From contig SKCR01049631.1 of assembly GCA_019454045.1 (NCBI GenBank), forward strand, positions 124,001 through 188,000: a stretch of DNA of 64,000 bases, in the 5' to 3' direction. How positions within the stretch are numbered: position 1 is the first letter of the stretch; each line of letters opens with the position of its first letter. Below, in pieces: positions 53,341 to 64,000 of the stretch. The notes under the pieces were generated by a model. The model ran no database searches. It was not told where the DNA came from and saw only the letters and a program-made list of their open reading frames with translations. The position numbers were made by a program, and so were the translations under genes. This stretch comes from Zanthoxylum bungeanum. Its lineage: Eukaryota; Streptophyta; Magnoliopsida; Sapindales; Rutaceae.

Positions 53341-56232
53341 TTTCCAGGACCATCCTGAAATTTATTCCCAATTTGAAAATTAAAATCGTTTAAATACATT
53401 TTCCCAGGATTATGTCTTAAACACTAATCTTTCATTTTTATATCTTGATTCTAATAGTCCAACTATTTAATCAACGATTTGTGGTACTATTTATTATAAT
53501 GATTATAATAGTCCAACTATATAATCAAATATAATCTAAATTAATTAACCTCAATTACATTGATTACTATAATCCAATTAAAATCAACTGTAAACTGAAA
53601 TTAATTAATTCAAATATATTGATTAATATAATCCAATTATATATAATCAAATATAATACAGTCCAACTGTTTATTAAAACAACAATTTAAATATTAGTCC
53701 AACTAACATTTAATCTAACGACGAAATAATTTGAATGAGCGCGTATGGCGAGTAATTGAACGAGTATTGCAAATTCAATTCTTGCCTCCCACTATTTTTC
53801 GGCGAGCCTCTAACCCTCTGTCGAGTACTCGGGAAACCGTGTTTCCTAGTGGGCTAGGATCCCGTTAAATATCACACAATCTTGACTTTGGCCAACAAAT
53901 TGTATGATAATTAACTAGGTAGATCTCGAAGATCAATTGGATCTCATCCAATTCCTAGATCCAGTAGGCGGATATCCAAATCCTAAACATATATCTTATA
54001 TATGCCAATACATCCAATGTATTACCTACCTTTTTCCTCTGAATCAACTAAGCCTTGGCTTTGGCACAACAAACCTAGTGATCCCAGTCAAGCGCGACCC
54101 ATTGACCATGGAAAGCTTCGTAATCAATGTCGATGGACAAGAAGTGGTCTTGACTTTGGCCAACAAACCACAACTTGGACAAGACACCGATATGGAACAA
54201 AGCCTTCGTGATTCAAACACATCTTCGACGGACAAGGGCTTGACTTTGGCCAACAACCCAATGCCAATCTCGGATCTTGAGTAAGAATCACTCAATGGAA
54301 GGAAAAACACTTGATATTGAGCGAGGGTTTTTCGCGTGCAATTGGCTACCAATTTATTATCTTTATAAGGTCTCATCACATACACCCTTAAACATGCATT
54401 CTAAACACATAATAAAGCGCATATGAAATAAAATAATAATGATATGCGGATGGATACTTTACATTGATCCTAGATCAAATCTCTCATTTTCTCTCTCCAA
54501 AGCTAGCACATGTATTTACTTCTACCCGTTACACTACACTTCTAAAGAAACCTCATTTACATTGAGGGGAATAGGTGAGAAGAGAATACAAAGAGTATAG
54601 AGGTGATAAGGCTGGACACGCAGGTCCAATTAATAAATCAAATTTATACAACAATTTCCAAAATTGCCCCACCCGACTAATATCCATCCGATATACATTA
54701 TTCATGCATCGCAACCATGTATTCATACAAGCATGTTATCAATCAATCTAATCCAATTAATTAATCTGATAATTAGTGATCATCCAATGTTCAAACAACG
54801 ATTTGATTTTTGCGTGAGTCAAACTCGTTTTGCGAATAAGTACTCAAAGTACGAATTCTTGAATTAAATTAAACTACATAATTAAATCCAATTTAATACG
54901 CATTTAATTCTAATTCACTATTTAATTCCAAATTAAATATTACACTTTTATTAACGAACCTTTACGACTTAAATTCCAAATTTAATCGCAACGGGTCTCA
55001 AAGCCCGATTAACATCTAATGTTTATTTAATTAAAGTCCAATGGGCTTTTAATTAATTTCTTAAGGCGTGGACTTTTGGTCAACTCGGGTCAAACCAAAA
55101 ACCAAAATCCAATCCGGGAGTTACCCCATAAGCCTTTAAATTAATTTTGGCCCATTAGGCCCAATTAAATAATTAAGGTCCATTAAGTCATAATTGGACT
55201 TTATGGATGCGGTTTTAGGCCCAATTGGATCCAACCAAATTTTCCTAAACTCAACTTTGTACAACAAAGCCCAAAAGCCCAATCACAACCTTAAAGGCCC
55301 AATTTCCAAAAATAAGCCCAATTAATTAACTTATAAAATTCTAAATTCCATAATTAATTAACCTAAGTGTAATACACAATTAACCACCCAATTAATATTT
55401 CTAAAACATCAATTAGCATACTTAATCATGCACTTTAATGACAAATAGTGTCCAACACAATTTTAACAAAATCAAACCCATTACATGCTTTTGTTCTCGG
55501 CAATTATGGGTTTTTCCAATCCGATTCGGTTTCAATCCAATTGAATCCACAATCATCATTTCCCAAATCAATTCAATTCATCCAATGAATTAAAATCAAA
55601 AAAACAATGAATTTCAAATTCAATTGAATTCGGCCAAGCCACTTTAATTTGGGAAAAATGTTCCAAATCAAAATTCAATCAAATTGAACTTCAAAACAAC
55701 ATTACCCAATTGTTTTAAGTCATCCAATGATCAAACAAACAAAATCACCAAGAAATTTAGGGTTCTTTAATTTCGGCCAACATAAGCAATTTGGGGAAAT
55801 TGTTCCAAACACAATTTCAACAAATTGATCCAATCATCCTCAATTAAACATACTTTAAGCATTCTCATTCATCCAATTTCATCAAACATGCTCAAAATCA
55901 AGTTTACCCAAATTTTGCACTTTATGCCAACATAAAAAATTGGGGAAATTTGTTCCAAACACAATTTCTTCAAATTGATCCAATCAATCATTAATTCATC
56001 AACATTTAAGCATACTTAATCAATCAATTTAATCAAATCATGCTTCAATTGATTTTACCCAATTTCATGCCCAAAATTTAGGGAAAATTGAATCCAATCC
56101 AATTTCATGAAATTGATCATGCACAACTTCAATTCAACCTCATTCAAGCATACTTCATCAAACAATTCAACCAAATCATGCCTAAATCAAGTTTACCCAA
56201 TTTTAACCCTAACTTTTTCATGCTTGATAATA
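53341..56232 (-). other. B4 leader
   Basis: Untranslated, the longest of the B leaders. TTGGA-loop hairpins lie around 53455-53710, the TTGGCCAAAGT quartet at 53863-54262, and GGCCCAA motifs around 55000-55320. Around 55740-56220 there are several rough repeats of a block containing CAAATTGATCCAATCA and AAATCATGCTCAAA. No gene. Confidence 0.7.
53863..54262 (-). other. B4 leader: four TTGGCCAAAGT hairpins
   Basis: Plus-strand CTTGACTTTGGCCAACAA lies near 53881, 54150 and 54239; the variant CTTGGCTTTGGCACAACA is near 54054. The last hairpin is 53863-53915. Arms GAAGTGGT and ACCACAACTT flank the second. Confidence 0.75.
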
Positions 56233-56244
56233 GCTCTGATACCA
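56233..56244 (-). other. B4 primer binding site, canonical
   Basis: Minus strand TGGTATCAGAGC, the standard initiator-tRNA-Met site; the only exact match among the four B elements. Confidence 0.88.
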
Positions 56245-56245
56245 T

Positions 56246-58362
56246 TGTTGAGTTCTAATATAGGTCCCAAGAATCATGAAATCAAGCAGAAAAACGCATG
56301 AATACATCAAAGGAATAAGGCGGAAATTTACTCACATTGAACGGTTTTGGATGCGAAGAACAAGATGCGTTTTTGCCTCCCTCAAGGTCACGGCAATGAC
56401 TCCCAAGGCAGTGGATGCTCGTTTTGGGTGTGAAACTCCTCCAAGATTCGGCCATTGAAGACACCATGGAAGCTCCAAGCTTCAAGCTTCAAAATTGATT
56501 CCAAGCTCATAAATTCGTTTCCCTATCACCATAGTATAACCCAAGGTGTGTGCTAGCACTTCTTCATCTTCTTTGCTTCTCATTTGTCGGTCAAACCAGA
56601 ACAAAAACAAGAAGAAATCGGCAGTGAGCCGTGAGAGGGAGAAGAGAGAAAAGAGAGGGAAAATGGTTTCTCTAAGAAACCGTAAATGAGAGGAGAGTGT
56701 GTTAATTGAAAAGAAAAAAATGTATTTAGGTTTTTATATTTTCCAAAAATAAATCAAAACCATTTACACTTTCATTTTATTTTTCAATAAAAAGCAAAAG
56801 CAAAAAGGCTTTTCAACCTTCAACCCATCACTTCTCTTTTTACATCAAGTCACTTCACTTTAATAAAGTGACAACTTGTCATGTCACATCACTCAAAGTG
56901 ACAAGTGATTTGACAATTGATGCGACTAGTGATTTGACGCTTGATGTGACTTGCGTGCCGCACTCGAATTCGAAATGCGAATGCGCTCGCAATCACTCTC
57001 GGGCTCGGGTTCGCTAATTCCAAATTAACAAATTTTCCGTCGCGTCGTAATTAAATGATTACGCCTAGCGAAATCACTATTCACGTCGCTAACGAATTAA
57101 TTCTAAATTAATTCGTTCGCCCGAATTAAAATCTAATTTTAATTCCGCGTCGAAATCCAATTTCTAATAATATATCAAATATATTATTTTATCGATTAAT
57201 TCCAAATTAATCGTTCTCTCTCTTTAATTAATATTTTATCCCAGATAAAATATCTCCGTGATTAATCCCAGATTAATTTTCTCTCTCTTCTAATTAATCC
57301 CAGATTAATTAAGTGCGAGTCATACGTCATCGGTGAATCTTCGGGAAGCGACCCATGAGATCTCCGGATATATTGGCAGTAAATACGGTCGTCGGACTAT
57401 CCGAACACGTAAGTACCTCGTACTACGTTTATACCGATTTACAAGACAAGGTTGGCTTCTAGCAAAGCGCCATGCCTACCCAATTCTCCAGAAATATTCT
57501 TACAGGAATATATAGATCTGTATCAAGCGTAGTATACCGTAGTATTGTGTATATCAGCCCAGTATCGGATAGTCACGTGCTAGGGCTGGGGCTGGATAAG
57601 TGTTGCCCCGTCCGAAGCACATGTCGGATGTCTGGTAACTAGTCTCTATAATCGGATATACATGACCTTGTCATAATATCCCGATGGCCGGCCAGCACTT
57701 AAGAGCACTAATACCGTATCCTGCGTGACATCATCTCCACTATGACTGGAGTGATACTTCCGTCTTGACATCACACCCAATACACTACGACTCTCTGATA
57801 AACCCAGAAGTGGTGTACGCAGAACCGGTTAAAGCCCTGTACCACCAAGACCAAAGTCTACCGATTATCGTAAGTATTAGCGATGCAAGTCTCAGGTTAA
57901 GACTATACACACCTACCTTGATTTCGGCCTCCCATAGACACATAGTCATAATACCAATGGGATTCCGAGGGGTCTATCCAGAGCGAAGCTGTTTCCCGTA
58001 CCATCGGTGAAACACGACCTCCTATCGCACTTGCATAAGTATCCAATACTTATATATATGAGAACTATGCCGTTGTGCCCTCACAACGCGCACAAGTGCA
58101 ATACTAGCCTATTCCGCATTATCGATGTCCAGTCTCGATAATACTCGGCTAGGGATATTTAATGATTAATCCTTCGGGACTGATACTGTCTCATATCATT
58201 CTCAGTCCAGGAACTAATCATAGGGACCTCTCTTCATTTATATATCTAAGGTGATCTAATCACAAATGATGAGAGTACAATCTCCTTTGTCACATAGTTA
58301 ATTTGTACAACAACACCTTGATCTGTACAAATAGTGACGCTATGGGTCATAATTGTCCAACA
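56246..58362 (-). repeat. B4 5' LTR
   Basis: 2117 bases. On the minus strand TATAAAA at 56732-56738 (and at 48900-48906 in the 3' LTR) is a TATA-box candidate. Confidence 0.9.
56732..56738 (-). promoter_or_regulatory. B4 5' LTR TATA box candidate
   Basis: Minus strand AAAATATAAAAACC. This is the promoter-proximal LTR for the B4 transcript. Confidence 0.5.
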
Positions 58363-58367
58363 ATGCC
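58363..58367. repeat. B4 target-site duplication, right (ATGCC)
   Basis: Second ATGCC copy; C2 gag resumes in the zinc knuckle. Confidence 0.9.
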
Positions 58368-59110
58368 ATCATTACAACAAAATTTTGGGGCACTGGAAAA
58401 GGAATGTCTGAATAACATGCCCAGATAAGGAAGGAGAGATAGCATTCTAAATCAGGTTACATTTTTTATTTTCCAGTTATTGATATTCACTAGCTTGTGA
58501 AGCTATTATTCCAGCTGGATTTTGGATTTCTGCTTGTCCTGTTAACATGTAATCCGTTGTATGTATGTGCTAAAGGAAAATAAGAAACTGAAGCCTGAAG
58601 AAATGCAGTTGCGCTTTGGGAGTGGAGACTCTCTGGATGCAGTTGCAGTGGGAGTATGCGAGATCCCCTTACTGAATATGAGCCTTTTATTGTATGATTG
58701 CTACGTTGTACCAGGATGTGTAGCAAATACTATATCTCTTTTTGTATTAGATACAAAAGGTTAACATGTTAATACGAAGAACTATTCTTTGTATTTATAT
58801 GATAAACATAATATTCAGATCTTTTGTTGTCTAAATGAGCATGGTCATTACACATTGCATACTTCTAAAGATATCTTGAATACTAGTTTACTTGTAGTTA
58901 ATAATACTGAACTTTGGCATATGAGGCTAGGTCATATAGGCGTTAAACGCCTCACCCAATTAGTTAGGAATGGTTTGATACCAGATCTCACCATTGAACC
59001 CTATCCAACTTATGAATCATGTATTCGGGGTAAGATGACCAAAGCCCCATTTTCTGGTGTTGGACACTGCACCACTAACTTACTGGAACTCGTAGCTCGC
59101 TTCATAAAAT
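58368..59110 (+). pseudogene. C2 gag end, protease and pre-integrase relic
   Basis: A GHWKRN zinc-knuckle end lies near 58390-58420. A WILD stretch near 58500 marks the protease active site, whose following codons are shifted. Protease body follows (LRFGSGDSLDAVAVGV, DCYVVPGCV; 58561-58764), then the GAG-pre-integrase domain (LWHMRLGHIGVKRL...YESCIRGKMTKAPFSG; 58789-59091). At 59092-59110 the sequence jumps to the integrase C-terminal region, so the catalytic integrase core is absent. Confidence 0.85.
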
Positions 59111-59112
59111 TT

Positions 59113-60485
59113 AGTTTGTTGGATATCCTTCGAATACGAAGGGATATCTGTTCTATGATAACGAGCATCAAAATGTGTTCATAGCTCGCTTCGCAAAATT
59201 TCTAGAAGTAGAATTTTTGCCAGAAGGTCGTAATCATAGACAGGTTGAACTTGATGAAGTCCAACCTGAAAACAACGAATCAACGGAGGAACCTGAAGTT
59301 CAAGTAGATGAAGAACCTTTAACACACATACTCCGTAGGTCACAAAGGGTATCTAGACCTCATGAATACTTGTATTTGATACAAGAAAAGAGTCTTGATG
59401 TTCTCTTAGTTGAAGAGACTGGTCCTTTTACCTATAGAGAATCGATGTTGGACATCGACTCCGTGAAGTGGCAAAATGCCATGAAATCCGAGTTAGACTC
59501 AATGCATGACAATCAAGTTTGGGACTTGGTTCCGCTTCCCGAAAGAATTGTTCATATCTGTTGTAAATGGGTTTACAAGAGGAAGCACGGGCCTGATGGA
59601 AAGGTTGGAACCTATAAGGCCCGACTGGTTGCAAAAGGTTACACGTAGTGATATGGCGTCAACTACGATGAAACTTTTTCGCCAGTAGTAATGCTTAAGT
59701 CTATTAGGGTTTTGCTTTATATAGCTGCGTATCATGATTACGAGATTTGGCAAATGGATGTCAAAATGGATTTTCTAAATGGATTTCTTAATGAAGAAAT
59801 CTATATGGAACAGCCGGAAGGTTTTGCGTCCAGCGAGAGCTCGGGTATGGTATGTAAGCTTAAAAAGTCCATTTATGGACTTAAACAAGCTTCACGAAGT
59901 TGGAATCTTCGATTCGACGAGATTATTAGATTGTATGGTTTTCTCAAGAATTCGGATGAATCCTGTGTGTATCAAAAGGCTAGTGATAGCATGGTGGTAT
60001 TTTTAGTCTTCTATGTTGACGACATTCTAATCATTGGGAATGATGTAGGGATGATGCAAGGCGTCAAAGCTTTTCTCTGTAAGAATTTCTCCATGAAGGA
60101 CCTAGGAGAAGCTTATTATGTTTTAGGCATAAAACTCTATAGAGATAGAGAGAGGAAGCTGATTGGGTTATCCCAATCAACATACATAGATAAGATCTTG
60201 GAACGTTACAATTTTGGTAACTGTAAGACAGTAAATATACCGTTCAGACATGGGATTCATCTTTCAAAGAAGATGAGTCCACAAACAGAAGATGAGAAGG
60301 TTAGAATGTATAACCAACCTTATGCTTCGTGTTTGGGTAGCATAATGTATGCCATGTTATCTACTAGGCCTGATATCAGTTTCGCTGTTAGCGTAACCAG
60401 TAGATATCAGTCCAATCCAGGAAATGACCATTGGATGGCCATTAAACATATCCTGAAGCATCTTAAAGGTAATAAGGATAATTGA
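59113..60485 (+). pseudogene. C2 integrase C-terminus and reverse transcriptase
   Basis: One frame runs from VGYPSNTKGYLFYD through the integrase tail (FIARFAKFLEVEFL), an acidic linker, and RT: KARLVAKGYT, MDVKMDFLNGFLNEE, SIYGLKQASRSW, catalytic YVDD in FLVFYVDDILIIGND, and FSMKDLGEAYYVLGIK. Only two adjacent stops interrupt it, TAG TGA at about 59647-59652, each one C-to-T change from a sense codon. It ends with a frameshift at 60480. RT is otherwise complete, though not translatable as one protein. Confidence 0.88.
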
Positions 60486-60979
60486 TTCTTTATAGAGGAA
60501 GTGAACTACAAGTTAATGGGTATACAGATTCCGACTTCTAATCGGATCCCGATGATAGAAAGTCTACATGTGGATTCGTCTTTACCCTTAACGAATGTGC
60601 AGTTTGCTGGAAGAGTTCCAAGCAGGGGTCAACAACAGATTCCACCATAGAGGCGGAATACATTGCAGCTTCTGAAGCTATATGGATTAGGAATTTTATC
60701 ACAGAATTGGGAGTTATCCCAAGTATCGAGAATGCGATTTCGATATACGGTGATAATATTGAAGCCATTGAGCAGGCAAATGAACCGAAGGCGCATCAGA
60801 AGTCGAAGCATGTGGAACGCAAGTACCATATCATTCGAGAGATTATGTCGCGAGGGGATATTATCGTGTGCAAGGTACCGAGTGAAGATAATATAGCAGA
60901 CCCGCTTACAAAGGTCATACGTCCGAAGTTATTTGATAAACATGTGGAGTCGATGAGTATTAGATATAATCGATATTGA
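60486..60979 (+). pseudogene. C2 RNase H
   Basis: In a shifted frame: GYTDSDF, stop, SDPDDRKSTCGFVF, DSTIEAEYIAASEA, then WIRNFITELG, YGDNIEAIEQANEPK, KHVERKYHIIREI and DNIADPLTKV. It ends TGA at about 60977. The TAA after SDF is again one C-to-T change from CAA. About four residues are missing after SEA compared with B2 (SEAAKEAVWIR). RNase H acidic residues D, E and D are still readable. Confidence 0.85.
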
Positions 60980-60985
60980 CACTAG

Positions 60986-61001
60986 AGCAAGTGGGAGATT
61001 T
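60986..61001 (+). other. C2 polypurine tract
   Basis: AGAGCAAGTGGGAGATTT, directly before TGTTGGGTTGG. Confidence 0.8.
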
Positions 61002-63398
61002 TGTTGGGTTGGTGCTCAGAGCGCCAATTCCCCGTTGTATTTCCTTGTAAATACTCTAGTAAAAATTTTATTATGAATAAAATAAGCAGTTTATATAATA
61101 TAATATATCTTCTTAAATTCTAAAGACGTAATTGACCTTAGAATGATTAGTCATGATGTAGTTGCAAAAGCGTCGCAACTGACATTGAGTTGTATCATGA
61201 CGTTGTCATTCTTAGACAGTTCTTGGTCAAGGTTTACACTAATTGGTCAGTAAAGTAAACCTGTTGAGACTGATACATGTCGTATACTGGAATATATGAT
61301 TCCAATGGTTTCTCAATAAACCATGAGTCTTAGAGACTCGTATAGACGTGTAGGTGTTTATAGTGGATAAACACTAAACGACTCACCGAAGATTCTTAAT
61401 GGATGGTACATCAATGTCAATAAGAATCTTCTCGGGTTAAGTAGCATTTATGATTCTTCGACTTGAGATACCACTGTGGGCACATGAGACATCTTCCATA
61501 CTTAGATGGCAGTCACGTCATCAATCTATTTATATCATACCTCCGTCTGTTCGTTGGGTGTGGATAGATCCTCAGGGTGTCCTGTGTGTGTCGAGATAGG
61601 ATCCGTCAGTTCTGTGTTTAGAGCATAGGTAGTCCATATATGATTAGAAATCAGATAAAAACCATGAGCCCATGGTACACTTTAGAAGTTAGTTCTAAGT
61701 GTTCTTTTAGAGGTTGCTAATAGAGAGGTCGACGAGATTGTCCCTATAGATATTTGATGTTTACATCCATATCTCTGGGATATATCCAGATATTTGTGAC
61801 GGAGGAATTAAACATATGCCATGACCTCGACCTGTATGATTCAACGAGTTTATCTGTGGTCGTTATAATTTACGGGTGGGTAAATTATGGACAAGAAATT
61901 AGATTTTGTGACGGATATGCCTGAATCTAGAGAGTTTCACTAGTGAAATATACTCATAGAGCACTAGGGCAATTTTTATGAATAATACTGATTATTTATA
62001 AGTCGTTTAAATGTTAAACGAAAAATACATGCGAATGGACCTAATGGTCATTTCCTAATTATTGTGTATTTGTATTTAATGATAGAGTTTATTAAATACA
62101 CATTAATTAAATGTCAAATTGTGATATTTGACATATATCATAAATATATATGTATTTGGATATTTAAAGTAAATATAATACATATATTTAAAATATTTAT
62201 ATTTAAATAATTGTTTAATTGTTTAATTGTTAAATAATTAAATTAATAAAAAATATAAATATCTCAAGTTTTGATATTTTTGGAGATGCCTTGAGTTGAT
62301 TTATTTGACTTGTTGAAAATCATTAAATTGTGTAATGATCAAAGTTGCAAGTTGATAAAGCAAACTTTAATTGAAACAAAAATATCTAGATATTTGTATA
62401 TTACTCCCAATTTTCGGCCAAGGGTAATTTTAGGGAGTATATATTATTTTGTGTCATTTCCATTAGGTTAGGTTAACAAGTTACCAAAAATAAACACAAA
62501 AGAGTTGAGAGCAAAAGTTGAAGAACAAAAGGAAAAGCTTGGAAATAACTTGATTTTGTAAGTTTTTCTTTAAATCTTTCAATTAAGAAAATATTTCTAT
62601 CATGCTTAGCTTCAACATGTGTTGCTAGGAAATTGTCTCTACACTTTTAGTTTGTGTTTTAAATGGTTATGAACTTGTTTGAAAGATGAAAGCATGTATG
62701 GTTTCCAAGTGAGCTTGAAATGGTTTCATAGGCTCTCTTTTGATTATTTGATAATCAAGTTGTCATTCTAGAGTTGCTAAGCCACTCATTAATGACCTAG
62801 AATTGTTCTTGAGTTGTTTCATTATGGTGAGACTTGTTTGGTATGGTAAAGTTTGAATTAAAGTGTTGGATTTAATTGATTTGGTATATTTTATCAATTT
62901 GAAGAAATTGTAAAATTAGGGTTCATAACCCTTTCCAAATTTGGGACTTTTCATATATGATGTATTCTGGTGTGTATATGATGCATATTAATTTTTGGGT
63001 TGATTGGATTTGATCTTGATATCATTTGAACAAAAAATGGACCAAATTGCAAAAACTGAAAAATTATTGGGCTGTTCGGCAATTTGGAATTTTTTAGGGA
63101 TTTTGTTGCAATCTGGTTTTCATGTATTGGACATGTTGGAAATTATTTTAGAATTGATTTAGAATCATCCAAATTTGTATTTGACAATTTAAGGACTAAA
63201 ATGATCAATTTGTAAACTTTTTGGCCAATTCGGTAATTACAAAGAAATTTGGTTTCGTGTAAAATTTCAGTTTTTAAGTATTGGGTAATTAATTAAATAA
63301 GTTTATTTAATTGATCCAAGAAAAATTATTGAAATCAGAAAATTTTCATTTTCCGCGTTTTCGCTGTGTTACCGGATTTTCGCCATAAAACCCCTACG
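61002..63398 (+). repeat. C2 3' LTR
   Basis: 2397 bases, TGTTGGGTTGGTGC...CCCCTACG. The last base has changed from the expected CA end. It matches the 5' LTR throughout with many substitutions and small indels. It lacks the 902-base duplication. Confidence 0.9.
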
Positions 63399-63403
63399 AC
63401 ACT
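63399..63403. repeat. C2 target-site duplication, right (ACACT)
   Basis: Second ACACT; A2 leader resumes with CACAAAGGAATGATT. Confidence 0.85.
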
Positions 63404-63715
63404 CACAAAGGAATGATTAAGTTGTTAATCAAAGCTTCCTTGATCAAAATAACGGTAGTTGATTAATATAGGAATAAGAGTTATTTCTTATATATTAATC
63501 AATTGAGAATGTCTCAGTCTATCATGCGAATACTTGACCTACCCTACAACGACACTTATTTGTGGGATGATAGATAACCGTGGCATTGTAATTCTTTTAG
63601 GTTTCTAATTTATTATACATTGATCATGCATCGTGTTTAATTTTATGCCTAAATGTTTGACAATTTTAATATGCGACGAATGAATGTTGAATGCGCGTTT
63701 ATTATTTTTTCAGCC
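63404..63715 (+). other. A2 leader, second part
   Basis: Non-coding. The hairpin 63518-63574 (arms TCTATCAT/ATGATAGA) displays CTACCCTACAACGACACTT. The last bases before gag, TTTATTATTTTTTCAG, resemble a 3' splice site. Confidence 0.6.
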
Positions 63716-64000
63716 ATGGCATCTACAATTATCTCAATTCTCAAACAACAATAAAAATTAACTTGGGATAACTATGTTAAATGGAAAAGTGACATGAATG
63801 CTATTTTGGTCTGCGAAGACAAATTTTTCCTAATGGAGGAATGTCATCTTGAGCCAGCACCAAATGGTGGAAAAGCTGTATGTAATGCCTATAATAATTG
63901 GATTAAAGCTGATGAGAAAGCCCATAGCTATTTGATAGCATCTATGTCTGAGGTTCTTGCTGCACAGCATGAGCCTATGGCGACAACATCAATGATTATG
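63716..64000 (+). pseudogene. A2 gag N-terminus (continues past window)
   Basis: Starts MASTIISILKQQ in a good start context (GCCATGG). A TAA stop is at codon 13, then the same frame stays open to the window end: LTWDNYVKWKSDMNAILVCE, AYNNWIKADEKAHSYLIASM. This is a copia gag (UBN2-like: W-xx-Y-V-K-W-K-x-D-M pattern). It differs clearly from the B and C gags, which agrees with A being a separate lineage. One stop so close to the start could be a single substitution (for example GAA or CAA to TAA). Confidence 0.8.

Larger units (their letters stand above)
48405..58362 (-). mobile_element. B4: non-autonomous copia element in C2 gag
   Basis: Complete minus-strand element of about 10.0 kb: 3' LTR 48405-50535, relic 50536-53340, leader, canonical primer site 56233-56244, 5' LTR 56246-58362, ATGCC duplication. 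The two LTRs are nearly identical, so it is young, yet the interior is the defective type shared with B1 and B3 plus two further deletions (near 51427 and 53220). Confidence 0.92.
33689..63398 (+). mobile_element. C2: copia element carrying nested B3 and B4
   Basis: 5' LTR from 33689, primer site, leader with hairpins, gag interrupted by B3 and B4, protease relic, deleted integrase, RT, RNase H, purine tract and 3' LTR 61002-63398, bracketed by ACACT. Without B3, B4 and the 902-base duplication it is roughly 9 kb. The LTRs differ at many sites, so it is older than B2, B3 and B4. Confidence 0.9.
30173..64000 (+). mobile_element. A2: copia element, runs past window end
   Basis: 5' LTR 30173-32142, primer site 32145-32156, a leader that is split by C2 (33684-63403), and the start of gag at 63716. 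The interrupted leader reads on across the C2 duplication ACACT. The right half of A2 is outside the window. The insertion lies in the E LTR (left flank GGCCT). Confidence 0.8.

Noticed and set aside
58561..58764. Separate host gene between B4 and the C2 pol
   Set aside because: The residues match the copia protease region in order and position, so it belongs to C2.

Overview
This window is repeat DNA from a flowering-plant genome, probably a eudicot; the species cannot be named from it. It is AT-rich and I found no host gene, tRNA, rRNA or CRISPR array. Nearly everything belongs to LTR retrotransposons. Three Ty1/copia families are here called A, B and C. There are also pieces of two other LTR elements: D, lineage unclear, and E, a Ty3/gypsy Tat-like gag.

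Layout. 1-2926: 3' end of an A element (A1, +): dead pol, then a partial 3' LTR. 2927-11533: B1 (+), inserted in the A1 LTR, with its own 3' LTR cut off. 11534-13699: D LTR fragment. 13700-17279: 5'-truncated C element (C1, +). 17280-17600: unassigned. 17601-17910 and 28007-30172: a decayed Tat-like element (E, -), split by B2 (17911-28006, -), the youngest-looking element. 30173 to the window end: a second A element (A2, +), whose leader is split by C2 (33689-63398, +). The gag of C2 is in turn split twice, by B3 (37882-47788, -) and B4 (48405-58362, -). Five-base target duplications support four insertions: B2 CCTTC, B3 CTTAC, B4 ATGCC, C2 ACACT. The order was therefore E, then A2, then C2, then B3 and B4. 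B2 went into E at an independent time.

Coding state. B2 keeps almost the whole gag-protease-integrase-RT-RNase H reading path, broken only by three one-base shifts in short homopolymers. C2 has lost the integrase core. B1, B3 and B4 share the same ruined RT active site and the same deletions. They therefore look like copies of a non-autonomous B subfamily that must be moved by B2-like proteins.

The most unusual signal is RNA-like structure. Each family carries arrays of short inverted repeats in which the loop is constant and the stems differ. C2 has four hairpins with loop ACGTGYYAAAGCTG just upstream of gag. Every B copy has four with loop TTGGCCAAAGT at the same place, plus TTGGA-loop hairpins near gag and in the LTR. 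A2 has four TGAGA-loop hairpins in its LTR and three ATTCAT/ATGAAT hairpins in its leader. Stems differ between B copies by paired changes that keep the pairing, even inside the dead pol of the non-autonomous copies. I infer a family-specific array of RNA recognition structures (packaging, dimerisation or translation control are candidates), or repeated correction of imperfect palindromes. All boundaries and similarities were read by eye.
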